The translations under genes were made by a program, and so were the position numbers. Positions 32,535 through 43,585 of a DNA stretch of 64,000 bases are shown piece after piece. This DNA is from Coriolopsis trogii (Eukaryota > Basidiomycota > Agaricomycetes > Polyporales > Polyporaceae): NCBI GenBank assembly GCA_020543525.1, contig JAHYIO010000003.1, forward strand, positions 3,162,001 through 3,226,000, in the 5' to 3' direction. Every line of letters starts with the position of its first letter. Position 1 is the stretch's first letter. Below the pieces are notes generated by a model. That model had not been told where the DNA came from, made no database searches, and saw nothing but the letters and a program-made list of their open reading frames with translations.

Positions 32535-33432
32535 GCAGGGAAAGAGGGCGAGAGGCATGGAGTCGCCTCAAAGAACACCCGCGAAAGTGCGAAACCGTCC
32601 GTGTCCAATGCGCCTCCCATGAACACCCGGGTAAACGAGCTACTCGGGCACGCGGTGGTTCAGGTAGGTCATAATATGGCTGACCGAACGAGGCCGTGCG
32701 GTAGCGTTCCGTGTGATGCGATCTGGGATGAACGTCCTCGTCGGACTCGGTGGATCATTACTTTCAAAAATGTATATGCTGTTCCTTCTGTATTGTTAGC
32801 ATCACCGCGGCTGGTTCTTGAATGAAGTGGGGTTTGGGGTCCGCCGTCCCGAGTGGCTTATCAAGGGCTGGTCCTGGAGACGGGAACTGGTCCAGACGAC
32901 TTATCCGACAAGCAACTTCAGAGTCGACCCAATCGGTCTCAAATAGAGAGACTGTACTGCTCATGAAAACCGTGAGTTCACGTTTCATGCCTTGAGTCTT
33001 CGAGGACTCGGCTCTGGTTCAACGGAGTCGATTGAGAACGTACAGTGTCCTATTCGCGCTTCTCAGTCACACTCGGCCTCATTATCTGACATACCTACAG
33101 TCATTGGCCTAGAAATGGACGGAAGATTATAAGCTGTGACAGTAAGGCTGGAAGCAATGGCATTGGGTGAGCGCTTCACGCGTTGACCGAGGCTGTTTGC
33201 ACATGTTTGTGAGCCACCCTTGGGCGTCTAGCCAACCATAATCAGTAGGGCGTCTGGTGACTATGCGGAGAACAATGCTTGACCCGAAACAATAAACAAT
33301 GACTTGGCCTCGTTCGCCGACAATTCAGAGTGCACACAATGAAACCATGGCAATCCAGACAGCCGACATGCTTTTCAGGTCAGGCTCTCCTTCTCTCTTT
33401 CTCGCTCTCCCACCTCTCTCTTTCCTCCATCC
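32535..33432. other. Intergenic, no gene recognised
   Basis: About 0.9 kb between FunK1 and the EGF-like gene. No supported coding or repeat signal. Confidence 0.5.
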
Positions 33433-36400
33433 ATGACTACTAGACGACTCGGACTCGGCATGTTGTCGAGCATATTCATCACTTCGTCCCTTTTCGGCGC
33501 ATCCTTTGGTGAGTACATCTTCTGAAGCGGTCTGCAACACACTCACATCGCTGCTGTTACAGCCGCACAATCTTCACCAACTGTAGTATGCGTTGCAGGT
33601 CAATGCCTCGAAGGGTACACCAACACAACCAGTGCGTATCCCGAGCTCATGTTCATCATCCCCTCGTCTCAATGTGATCCCACGTTACAGTTGGCGCAAC
33701 CTTGTCTGCTCCCGGCGCACCAGCCGATCTCCTCCTTCTCCCGGGCCAGTACTCGTCATCGTCTGACCCCTCCCTCCTCCATCAAGTCCTCACATCGTCA
33801 AGTGCTTCACTCTCCCCTTCCCCAGGCTTTGCTGCCAATGTCTCGCTTCCCATGGATCTATCCCTTCAACCGGGTATTGCAGTCTATCCGCAGGCCAAGT
33901 ATTCGGGCCAGGCCGATTTCGTTCAATTACCGAACACACCTTCCAACAGCACGAAAGACATTGCCCCCGCTGCTCTTGCGATATCCTCGAACGTTTGGGC
34001 AGCCATTTCCTCGGGCTCATCCAACGATCGCATCATCTTCTGGGAAAGTGTACCGGATGTTTCCCAGCTCCCTTCCAGTGCGGCCGGTCTGTCTCAGCTC
34101 CTCGACATCCAATCGTCCGCGTGCTCACCTCCATGCGCCGGAGCTGGCGTGTGCTCTGCGACCGGAACGTGTGTATGCCCTACCGGTTTCAACGGCACTT
34201 CCTGCGAGACGTGTGCCCCGGGTTTCTTTGGGCCCTCTTGTCAGGCGTGTCCTGCCGACTGTGCGTCCTGTGACGACGGTATGACAGGCACGGGTCGGTG
34301 CTTGCAGCCAGTCATCCAGAACGCGCCTTCCAAATGCAACTGCCAGAACGGTTCCTGCGGATCGAACGGGCAGTGCACGTGCTTGCCTGGATGGACTTCG
34401 GCGTCCAACGGGACGGCATGCGCCAAATGTGACAATGGTTTCTTCCTCAATTCCGTCGGGAACTGTGAAGGTGCGTACCTGTGATGTTTGGCTTCCGTTA
34501 CTCTCTGGTGTGTTGACGAGATCTTCCACAGCATGCAGCTTGGGATGTACTCAGTGCGCAGACGGCAGTGGCCAATGTATTACCTGCAAGTCTGGGTTCA
34601 CCCAGAATGCCAACGATCGCACGCAATGCATCGCTGGCCAAGCGACCACCTCCACAGGCACCGTCTGTCCCGACGGCAGCTTCAGCAACGGATCGTCATG
34701 CCAGCCGTGCTCTCCCCTATGCCAGACTTGTTCGGGGCCCACGTCCAACGACTGCATCATATGTGGCGCAGGCAAGTACTCTCTGAACGGTAACTGCGTC
34801 GGCACCGACGGCAACGGTGTTTGCGATGGCTCGTCCTTAGTCGCGGACAACAACAAGCATGAGTGCGACAGTGAGTGAAACGCACTGCATATACCATATG
34901 CAAGCCTGACATCGCCCTTAGCTTGTCCTTCGAAGTGTACAACTTGCAAGTACTCGTCGTTCAACGTGGCATCGACCATCGACCAAGTGCAGTGTACCGG
35001 GTGTCTCCCTGGCTTTGTGCTGTCAAAGGGCAAGTGCATCGAGAGCTGCCCGACGGGCACGTTCCTTGATCCGCGCGATAACGTCACTTGTTCCGGTGAG
35101 CATTGTGCATTCTCGATTCGTCAATACAGCATCACTGACAACACTGCTCGCAGCTTGTGACTCGTCTTGCGGGACTTGCGCGGGTTCGTCGACTTTCTGC
35201 TTGACATGCTCCAACGACCAGCTGGCTTCCGACGGGAAGTGTGTCGCCTCCTGTCCGTCCAACACGTTCAGCTCCTCTGGTCAGTGTGTGACCTGCCATC
35301 CCGACTGTGCGACGTGCACAGGCAGCGCATTCAACCAATGCTCGAGTTGTCCACCGGATCGGCCGGTGCTCACCAACGGCCGCTGCCTGCCAACATGCAG
35401 CAAGTCTCAGTACTTCGACAAGACGTCTTCGACATGCCAAGCATGCGACGCAAGCTGTTCGAGCTGCTCTGGTTCCGGACCCAGCAACTGTCTGGCGTGC
35501 GCGAGTTCCTCTGCTGTACTCCGCGCCGGCACCTGCGGGTCCTCACAATGCACGAACAACTCGACGGTCGTCCCTGGGCTTGGTCTCTGCCTCTCCGACC
35601 TCGTCATCGTGCCCCCTCCATCATCCTCCTCGGGCACAGCTCCCCCACTGCCGAGCATCACTGGCATCAACACTCCGACGTCCGACCCCGGAACGAACAC
35701 AGTCGTCCGCCGCCCACTACAATGGTGGGAGATCCTTCTCATGGCTCTCGGCTGCGCCTTCATCTTCGTGCTCTTTCTCATGTGTTGGCGCCGCCGCGCA
35801 CGCAAACGTCGCGCCGCGCGCACCGCCAACTTCGCCGTCGCGAAGCAACTCCCGCACTCGGGCAGCTGGCGCTACCGCCTCGCGCGCTTCGGGGAGCGAC
35901 TCTTCGGGCACAGGATGGGCGGGCGGTGGATGCTGCCCGCCGAGCGCCGCCAGCCTGCTGACATCCGCATGGAGAAGCTGCGCGCGGCGGAGGAAGGGTT
36001 CGGACTGAAACTGGGCGGCATGGAGAAGATGCGCGGAGCGGAGGACGAGCGGCACGAGCGCGACGTCGCCCGTCTGCGCGCGTCGGAGCTGCGACACGAT
36101 CGGGAGATGGACAACCTGCTGGACGCGTACGAGTACTCGCGGGCGGGCTCGAGCCGGGCGCCGTCCCCGCTGCCCTCGTTGCGTTCGTACGAGAGCGAGC
36201 GGAAGAAGGAGAGGGCGCACAATGCGCTCGCGCAGGAGTCCCTCTATTCGCAGGTCACTGGCCAGCCGCGGCGTGCGCCTGAGCCGAGGCAGCCTGTGCC
36301 CCGCGGGATCCCGGACGTGCCGCGCTCGTCGCGGTTCTCGGGGTCGACGACGTACAGCAGTTGGATTGCGCCCGATCCGCCTGCTCTCCGGCCTGACGCG

Positions 36401-36562
36401 CAGCACCTGGCACCGACTCCGGCGCAGGAGTATGCACGATCTGTCTCGCAGCTCGCTATGCTAGCCCAGGTTGACGCGCTACCGCAACAGCAGCAGCAGC
36501 GAGGGATGCAATGGCTACAGCCTTCGAACACTGGCGGGTCCCGCAACCCGTTCCTCCGCTAA
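33433..36562 (+). CDS. Secreted/single-pass membrane protein with EGF-like and furin-like cysteine-rich repeats
   Basis: ATG 33433 (MTTRRLGLGMLSSIFITSSL, signal peptide). Introns fall near 33509-33562, 33631-33689, 34470-34532, 34871-34920 and 35096-35154. The N-terminal module (SGQADFVQLP...DRIIFWESVPD) is followed by EGF-like units (CSPPCAGAGVCSATGTCVC; CKCNCQNGSCGSNGQCTC type) and a long series of CxxC furin/growth-factor-receptor-like repeats to about 35560. Then come a Ser/Pro linker, one TM helix (WWEILLMALGCAFIFVLFLM, about 35722-35790), a stop-transfer run of Arg/Lys, and an Arg/Glu-rich cytosolic tail ending FLR. The topology suggests a surface receptor or adhesion-type protein. Proteins of this plan are found in basidiomycetes without known function. 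Confidence 0.87.
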
Positions 36563-37017
36563 GTGCACTCTCACGATGTTCTAAGATCTGAGACTTCGCG
36601 AACACGATGGATGGTTGTGTCGTGTTCTCTCACCATTCGACTTTCTACGGACTGCCATGTCGTATATGCTTCTTCCTTTCTTCCCTGTCTCTTCTCTTTA
36701 TCGCTCACGCTCTGCACGGACAAGCTCATCTGAATTTGTGACTTCACGAGGTCCTCACGTTACACATTGCCCGACGACCCCTCCACGTACTTGTAAATCT
36801 CTCTAGACGCCGTCCTCGCCAGTCCGACGCGCGTTGTAATTAGTTGCTCGACTTTTCGCTCGCATACGCACATACTTCCACTGTAGCTCTACATACTCAG
36901 CACGGTCCGCTGCGGCGTGCCGGTCATCGCTATCGCACACACTCACACATCTGTATCCTACGTTACCCTGGACCATCTTGCAATGGATCTAGTTGCATTC
37001 CTGGAATCCCATTACGG
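36563..37017. other. 3' flank of the EGF-like gene, no gene recognised
   Basis: Pyrimidine-rich, with short frames only. It ends where the methyltransferase fragment begins. Confidence 0.5.
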
Positions 37018-37173
37018 TTCGTCGGGCACAAGCTCAGAATCAGTGAGGCGGAGCTGCGAGCGGCCGTTGTAGGCACTGGGCTGGAGCAGTTCGAGATGAC
37101 GGACATGGAAAGGATGAAGATGCCGAACAGCGAGGTGCTCTGGTTCATCGCGCGCGGGACGAAGCCGCTGTAA
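37018..37173 (+). pseudogene. C-terminal fragment of a SAM-dependent methyltransferase
   Basis: Encodes FVGHKLRISEAELRAAVVGT, then GLEQFEMTDMERMKM, PNSEVLWFIARGTKPL and a stop. This aligns with the end of the methyltransferase at 49079-50072 (VPHKHGLTEKAIRTAFESAG, GLKNFECLDGF, EEVQWFLVRGVKPM). No SAM-binding motif or upstream exon is visible, so this is a relic of about 52 codons placed against the edge of the duplicated block. Confidence 0.65.
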
Positions 37174-37333
37174 ATACGATACGAACGGGACATGAAGAAG
37201 ACTTGTTTGTGTATCGTCAATTGATTTATCAAGTACAGTGTTGCGCGGATTAGGAGAGGGAAGATAAGATAAGAGAGAAATGAGAAGAAAGAAGATAGAG
37301 AAAAGGAGAAAAGAGAACATCCGATGAGATCTA

Positions 37334-38577
37334 TCAACGCATTTTCGAGAGACTTGGGCGCGGAATCCGCGACACCTCCACAGCTACCGGACGCATTACT
37401 GGCACGTTCTCCGAAGACTTCAGCGCGAGCGGTCTTCGAGACGACCCATCCAAAGGCAGCCGCGGCCTCTTCTTCCTCTTCGTAGCAACCGGAGTAGACG
37501 TCAGCACAGGAACAAAGGAGAACGATGGAGTATTCTCGACATCGGTCGTCTTCGCCTTCAAGGCCAGCTTCAGCTCCTCGATCATCGCACGCGCCTCGCA
37601 CAGCACCTCCTCGCGCTTCTTCAGATTCCACCCCCGGATCTCGTAGTTCACCTCCAGCATCTCGTACTTCTCCTCCAGGTCCTGTCGCTCCGCGTTCATT
37701 ACCTGCATCTCCGTCAGCCGTAGGTCGCCCAGCTTCTCGAGCGCGGAGATATGCCGCTTGAGGTCGGGGATGCCAGTCCACTCCGTAGACTGGTCCCGAG
37801 TCTTGGCGGACATCCTCTCGACGACGAGTTGCTGAGCCTGCCGTGCGGCAGTCGCCTGGGCTGGATAAGATGCAAGCTGTGTTTGTACCGTCAGTGATGC
37901 GAAACAATCGGAGAAGGTAGAGCATACGCACATCAAACGCGGACGACGACCCCTGCGACTTCTCCACTGCAGTCTCCTGATCGTCTCCCATCGTCTCCGA
38001 CTCGTTCTTCCGGTATCCCCACAATGAGCCGCGTTTCCAGAGGCGGAATGAAAAGAAGGACAGGCTACTGACCGTCGTCACACCGCTCGCCCCATCTCTC
38101 CTTCTCCGCCTCCCCTCAACCGCCATCTCCAGTTCCCTCACCCGCGCCCGCAGCGTCTCGCCAGCCTCATCTTGCTTGTCGATCGCACTCTGGAACTCCT
38201 TGACCTGCTTACTCGACCACAGCTGCATCTTCCGGTACCTGTTGATGCGCTTCTTCTTCTTCGCCGTCTCCCCTAGAATGTCGCGAATGTTGTCCTGGAG
38301 CCGAGAGATACTGGCCTGTAGCGCACTGAGGTTAGCCTAATGATTATATATCACCATTATCAGCTGCGTGCAAACGTGTGGATCGAACGAGGCTGAGGCC
38401 GACCTTGGATTTTAACTTGGAGTGATGGAGAACGCGCAGCCATTTATGGACGCGGAGGAAGACAGAGAGGATAATGAAAAAAATGATGATGAAGGGAACG
38501 AGGTCGATGAGGTCAACAAGGGCGGTATCTAGTTTCATGGCTTGGGATATAGTCGGGGATGCGAAGTGTGCGAACAT
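37334..38577 (-). CDS. Membrane-anchored coiled-coil protein, copy A (373 aa)
   Basis: Exons 38577-38404, 38336-37932 and 37876-37334. The N-terminus (MFAHFASPTISQAMK) is followed by one hydrophobic helix (LVDLIDLVPFIIIFFIILSVFL), a basic patch, and a first coiled coil (LQASISRLQDNIRDILGETAKKKKRI and KQVKEFQSAIDKQDEAGETL). A Ser/Phe-rich middle precedes a second long coiled coil (LKRHISALEKLGDLRLTEMQ, ERQDLEEKYEMLEVNYEI). The tail is polar with KRKKRPRLPL, a nuclear-signal-like cluster. I recognise no named family. Copy B at 41327 has the same exon lengths to the base, differing by roughly two to three dozen residues, which suggests the frame has been maintained since duplication. A partner or structural role is possible; the function is unknown. 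Confidence 0.75.
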
Positions 38578-39754
38578 GGTGGCTTGGGGTCGATGGCGGT
38601 GATGCGTGATGGCGAGGAGATTGAACAGAGAGCGTAGAGGACAAAGAGAATGTAGAAAGCGTATGGGACGTACGCGGTACATATACTGTGCAGGCTAGCC
38701 TGAGGCTGACCAGCCGCAAGGGCTGACATATTGGGGGCTTGCATGGCTGGGAGGCCGACAGCTGGATGCAATCCGAAGTCCAGTCAACGTGCCCATGCGA
38801 GCCTCTATTCGAGAGCCGTACGGCGTACTCGGGACGACTCTGGGTCTCAATCCCGCCATACCTAAGCCGCCCTCGGAAAGCGTGGAAATCTGCAGATCGT
38901 AGACTTGTTAGCCAGCGTATGCACATGGTAACTTCCACCTTGAATAAACGTCCACATGTTTCATGTCTTACTGACACCGTCTCAGCACAAGGGATGCTCC
39001 ACGATTCCGGACTTCTCAACTTGAGAATGAACAGTGATATTGAAAATGGGATGTTGACTGTCAGTTCAAGATTGGCGAACAGGCGAAATAGCCATAGAAT
39101 CTTAACGGTCTGTCAAGCCTTCGCGGCAGAGTGTGTTCGAGGGATAAAACCCAGTCAGCGTGGCAGTGGGCGAAGGCGTACGGAATGTCACCAGCCGCCG
39201 GCCTACATACATTACGTTGGGGCGTCTAGGTTGCCTCTTTTGGCGGATCGACGCGCACAGGTTTTGCGCATTGCATGTCATTGACTGTGAGCGAGTATGT
39301 AGCAACGTGTGCGAGGCTTAGAGTTGATACTGTCCAGTATAGTAGTAGGTGATGGAACGGGGTGCCCACAACATATATTCAGTGCCTAGCAACACCACTA
39401 GCACATTCCAAGCCCAAGACTCGGCGGATCTCATCAACCTGAGTGACCATTACTCGGCAGTCATAGCTGACAGACTGAGGTTTCGATAGAAAGCAAGTAA
39501 CCATTCAAGATCTACAAAAACCAACGTACATTCATAAAAAATAAATCACCTAGTCCGAGAGCAGAGACAAGGACGTTCATCGCACATCACGTCCCCAACC
39601 GCCGGACACGGCACTACTACCTCAGAGCAAACAGATATGATGAACCATATCATGAACTCCCTAAGCCCCTGCGCGTTCGAGGTTTTTGTCCACCACCGGT
39701 TCGGACCGGACGCCCACGAAACCCGGATGCTTTTCCACCCTTGCGGGAGACATT
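38578..39754. other. Spacer of unit A
   Basis: Homologous to 42571-43585 in unit B, including a block near 38810-38880 (TACTCGGGACGACTCTGGGT) and another near 39520-39660. No coding function is seen. It includes decayed sequence corresponding to the FunK1 C-terminal tail of unit B, just below 39755. Confidence 0.6.
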
Positions 39755-40671
39755 CTAAGTCTCGACCGCCCTACATGTCTTGCCCTCGTTCCCTCGTTCG
39801 TCATTCTTGACACGCTTTGCGCTTGGCTCCTGAGATCCTCCATCTTCATTACCATTTTGTTCTGCACGCCTTGGTTTCCGGGGATTCAGCTGGTCTCCGA
39901 TCTTGTCCTTCAACGGCCACCCTGCCTTGAGCTGTTCGTCCAGCAGACCAAGAAGGGCATTATGGTTCTCCAGCTTCGCGACCATAGCTTCGTAGAGTTC
40001 CTTGTTCGGGTCTACGCGACACCTCTGCTGGGCTTTGATGAGGGGTTTTTGCGCCTCGTCGTGTAGGCAGTATCGAGCGACAAACCAGGAGAGCATCTCG
40101 TAGAAGATGTCGTTCAGGGGATGCGAATCTGCTTCGCCATCGTCTCCGAGACACGAGGTCCAGGCGCCAATCGACGTGAATCGCCCAGCGCGCACCAGAG
40201 CCCATTTTCCGATCCCGCAACAATAGGAGTCATGCTTGACCGAGTATTTGAAGTCCTCGAAGTAGTCAAACATCACCATTGGAAGTTCGTCGCAGTCGTG
40301 GCGTAAGTATCGCAGGGAGATGTAGAAGGCGACATTGAAGAAACCCTCTATCTCATCTGCCACTCGAACGGGATCGTTGGGGTTGTTAAGAATGTGGGCT
40401 GAGGTGAATTGCCATGTACCCTGTGACAGCAATGACGAGTGCTATGGTTATGCGCAGAGCTTGAAGGAGAACAAGAAATGCTCACAATTCGAATGGGTTG
40501 GCGCGCCATCTCATTCTCCCCGTCACCAAGACACTGATGGCAAGATGGGTTGATGGAGAACGGAGATATGTTAGGCCGAGCAGGGAACACTTGGGGAGCA
40601 GTAAGCTGAGGAGCAACCGCGGTGAACTGGTCGGGAGCAGAACGGGAAAAAAATTGGGGTTTGGCGGACAT
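39755..40671 (-). CDS. Core-less FunK1 derivative in duplication unit A (283 aa)
   Basis: Exons 40671-40486 (62 codons) and 40420-39755 (222 codons with stop), in phase. Exon 1 starts as the unit-B kinase does (MSAKPQFF, cf. MSAEPQLL), keeps the PQLTAP repeats and the 'SPF-x-x-N' motif, then switches directly to GDGENEMARQPIRI, the equivalent of DGEDETARQPVRT that lies after the catalytic domain. About 600 residues, including the whole kinase core, are missing. Exon 2 is the normal C-terminus: GTWQFTSAHIL, VADEIEGFFNVAFYISLRYLR, LGDDGEADSHPLNDI, KRVKNDERG. A stop after CRAVET removes the basic RG-rich tail seen in unit B, whose remains are still legible just downstream. It could be a truncated regulator or an early pseudogene. 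Confidence 0.7.
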
Positions 40672-40959
40672 GGTAAACAACAGATTGAGGAAAAGGCAGA
40701 TGGCAGGAAGTATAAACTGTAAGTCGCGTGCTCACATGCGAGTTCTGGCCCGTAACAAGCACGCGGTCCGATATGGATATTCGTACTAAGTATAGGTCTG
40801 AGTGGATCAGCTTGTCTGTAAATAGCATAATAAAAATTGCGACTTACCCAACAGCGCTTTTCATAGGACGAGCCGCAAACTTGGAGTCTTCGTTCGTGGC
40901 GAAAGACAAGAGCAAGCACGTCGCGTTCAACAAGTCATTGCATTGTGATGCGTGACTGA

Positions 40960-40973
40960 TGGCGCCTGCGCCA
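40960..40973. promoter_or_regulatory. Conserved TGGCGC-N2-GCGCCA inverted repeat, copy in unit A promoter
   Basis: The arms are identical in all three related FunK1 promoters (here, 46887-46900 and 61441-61454), within a longer conserved stretch starting GTGATGCGTGACTGA. The spacer here is CT. It is a candidate protein-binding site. Confidence 0.45.
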
Positions 40974-41040
40974 CGAGGCTGGGCGTGACTGGGCGCTCGA
41001 TGTGTTGTTCGTTTCAAACAACCATTCCTCTGCGAGCCTG

Positions 41041-41101
41041 CTTACTGGACCGTCAACCCTGTCCATTGAAGAGGCCCGTAAGGTCTGACTACGGGAGACA
41101 A
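41041..41101 (+). repeat. Dispersed ~60-bp repeat, copy 2
   Basis: CTTACTGGACCGTCAACCCT to GGTCTGACTACGGGAGACAA, collinear with 13281-13341 at the same spacing. Confidence 0.75.
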
Positions 41102-41326
41102 GTTCTGCCCATGACCCTGATCACCCATTGTGGCTTCCAAGGATGGCCGTTACACTGCGTGAGAACAGCTTGGCGGGAGGAGATGATAATGTGGACCGTG
41201 TTTGGACGAGTCCGAGTGAGGTGAATTGTGTATTGTGTATCGTCAATTGTTTATTCAAGTATCGTGTTTCCCGTATCATGAGGAAGAAGAGGGAGAGAGA
41301 AGAGCAAAAAAGAGAAGAGAAAATTT

Positions 41327-42570
41327 TCAACGCATTTTCGGGAGACTTGGGCGCGGAATCCGCGACACCTCCACAGCTACCGGACGCGGTACCGGCACGT
41401 TCTCCACAGACTTCAGCGCGAGCGGTCTTCGAGTCGACCCATCCAAAGGCAGCCGCGGCCTCTTCTTCCTCTTCGCAGCAACCGGAGTAGACGTCAGCAC
41501 AGGAGCAAAGGAGAACGATGGAGTATTCTCGACATCGGTCGTCTTCGCCTCCAAGGCCAGCTTCAGCTCCTCGAGCGTCGCACGCGCCTCACGCAGCTCC
41601 TCCTCGTGCTTCTTCAGGTTCCGCCCCCGGATCTCATAGTTTACCTCCAGCATCTCGTACTTCTCCTCCAGGTCCTGTCGCTCCGCGTTCATCACCTGCA
41701 TCTCCGTCAGCCGTAGGTCGCCCAGCTTCTCGAGCGCGGAGATATGCCGCTTGAGGTCGGGGATGCCAGTCCACTCCGTAGACTGGTCCCGAGTCTTGGC
41801 GGACATCCTCTCGACGACGAGTTGCTGAGCCTGCCGTGCGGCAGTCACCTGGGCTGGATAAGATGCAAGCTGTGTTTGTACCGTCAGTGATGCGAAACAA
41901 TCGGAGAAGGTAGAGCATACGCACATCAAACGCGGACGACGACCCCTGCGACTTCTCCACTGCGGTCTCCTGATCGTCTCCCATCGTCTCCGACTCGTTC
42001 TTCCGGTAGCCCCACAATGAGCCGTGTTTCCAGAGGCGGAATGAAAAGAAGGACAGGCTACTGACCGTCGTCACGCCGCTCGCCCCATCTCTCCTTCTCC
42101 GCCTCCCCTCAAGCGCCATCTCCAGTTCCCTCACCCGCGCCCGCAGCGTCTCGCCAGCCTCATCTTGCTTTTCGATCGCATTCTGGAACTCCTTGACCTG
42201 CTTGCTCGACCACAGCTGCATCTTCCGGTACCTGTTGATGCGCTTCTTCTTCTTCGCCGTCTCCCCTAGAATGTCGCGAATCTCGTCCTGGAGCCGAGAG
42301 ATACTAGCCTGCAGCGCATTGAGGATAGCCTGATGATCATATATCACCATTATCAGCTGGGTGCATACGCGTGGATCGAACAAGGCTGAGGCTGACCTTT
42401 GATTTTAACTTGGAGTGATGGAGAACGCGCAGCCATCTATGGACGCGGAGGAAGACAGAGATAACGATGAAAGAAACGATGATGAAGGGGACGAGGTCGA
42501 TGAGGTCGGGAACGGCGGCATATAGTTTCATGGCTTGGGATATAGTCGGGGATGCGAAGTGTGCGAACAT
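41327..42570 (-). CDS. Membrane-anchored coiled-coil protein, copy B (373 aa)
   Basis: Exons 42570-42397, 42329-41925 and 41869-41327, each identical in length to copy A. The layout is the same: TM helix (LIDLVPFIIVSFIVISVFL), basic patch, two coiled coils and a KRKKRPRLPL cluster. Differences from copy A are scattered substitutions (for example RGRNLKKHEEELREARATLEE against RGWNLKKREEVLCEARAMIEE). Copy B has the more regular heptads here and may be closer to the ancestral form. There is no named family. Confidence 0.75.
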
Positions 42571-43585
42571 GGTGGCTTGGGGTCGATGGTGGTAATGCGT
42601 GATGGCGAGGAGGTTGGCAGAGAGCGTAGAGGACAGAGAGAACGCAGAAAGCGTATGGGACGTACGCGGTACATATACTGTGCAGGCTAGCCTGAGGCTG
42701 ACCAGCCGCAAGGGCTGACATATTGAGGGCTTGCATGGCTGGGAGGCGGACAACTGCGCTCCAGTCCAGTCAATCTCCTCATGTGTTCAAGCGAGCCTCC
42801 ATTGGAGAGCCGTATTGCGTACTCGGGACGACTCTGGGTCTCAATCCCGCAATACCTGAGCCGCCCTCGGAAAGCGATTGAATTTGGAGATCACCGGCGC
42901 ATCTTGGTTAACGACCAGCACGTTGCGTGTCAACTGACAACGGTCCTAGCGCGTGGAATGCTCTCCTCTACTTGTAACTTGAGAATGAACATTGATACTT
43001 GAGGCGTTATGCTGACCGTGAGGTCGAGGTCGACAGAAGCAAAACCATTATTTGCTCTGAAGGTTCTTTCAGACTATCCAGCTTAGCAGAGTGTGTTCGA
43101 GGGAGTAAGCGTGGTAGGAGGCTAAGGCATCGCGAGTTGCGACGAGCGCCCATAGCCAGCCGCGTTACGGCGTCTAGATTGCCTGTTTTGGCGGCTCAAC
43201 GCGCAGGGTAAGACGCTCAAACCAGGCTTTGCGCATCCCCTCCATCCACTGCGAGCGAGTCACTAGCAACGTGCGCAGGTACGGTCACTTAAGTTCTAGA
43301 GCGCTCAATACGGCAGTGAGTTATTGAACTCAACGGGGTACGCATGACAGACGTAAGCTCCCGACTCCGAGACCCGGCAACAACCCGGCAACTGGCACTG
43401 CAGTAACTATCACCAAGTGATAGTGCCATTCATAGCCGACGGACTGAAAGTATTCAAATCACAAAAGCAGGTGGGAGAAATAAAAGAGACAGCGCGAATA
43501 CATAAGACTTAAATAATCCACCTAGGCCGAGGGCAGAGACGAGGACGTTCATCGCACGTCGCGTCCACGACTTGGGACAGCACTA
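42571..43585. other. Spacer of unit B
   Basis: Counterpart of 38578-39754. No gene seen. Confidence 0.6.

Larger units (their letters stand above)
37180..41040. repeat. Tandem segmental duplication, unit A
   Basis: Contains, in order on the minus strand, a FunK1-type gene promoter, a core-less FunK1 gene and a TM/coiled-coil gene. The same order, spacing and intergenic sequence recur in unit B, with a 3993-bp offset across the coiled-coil gene. Small indels exist in the spacers. Confidence 0.8.
40672..41326. other. Promoter of core-less FunK1 (unit A) and unit junction
   Basis: 40672-41030 is homologous to the promoters at 46590-47000 and 61340-61754. The ~60-bp repeat (41041-41101) sits at the junction with unit B. 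Confidence 0.65.

Noticed and set aside
36963..38228. 421-codon minus-strand frame starting MQLWSSKQ
   Set aside because: Only its first part is real (coiled-coil exon 2). The rest is readthrough past the splice donor at 37931 into another frame and the 3' flank.
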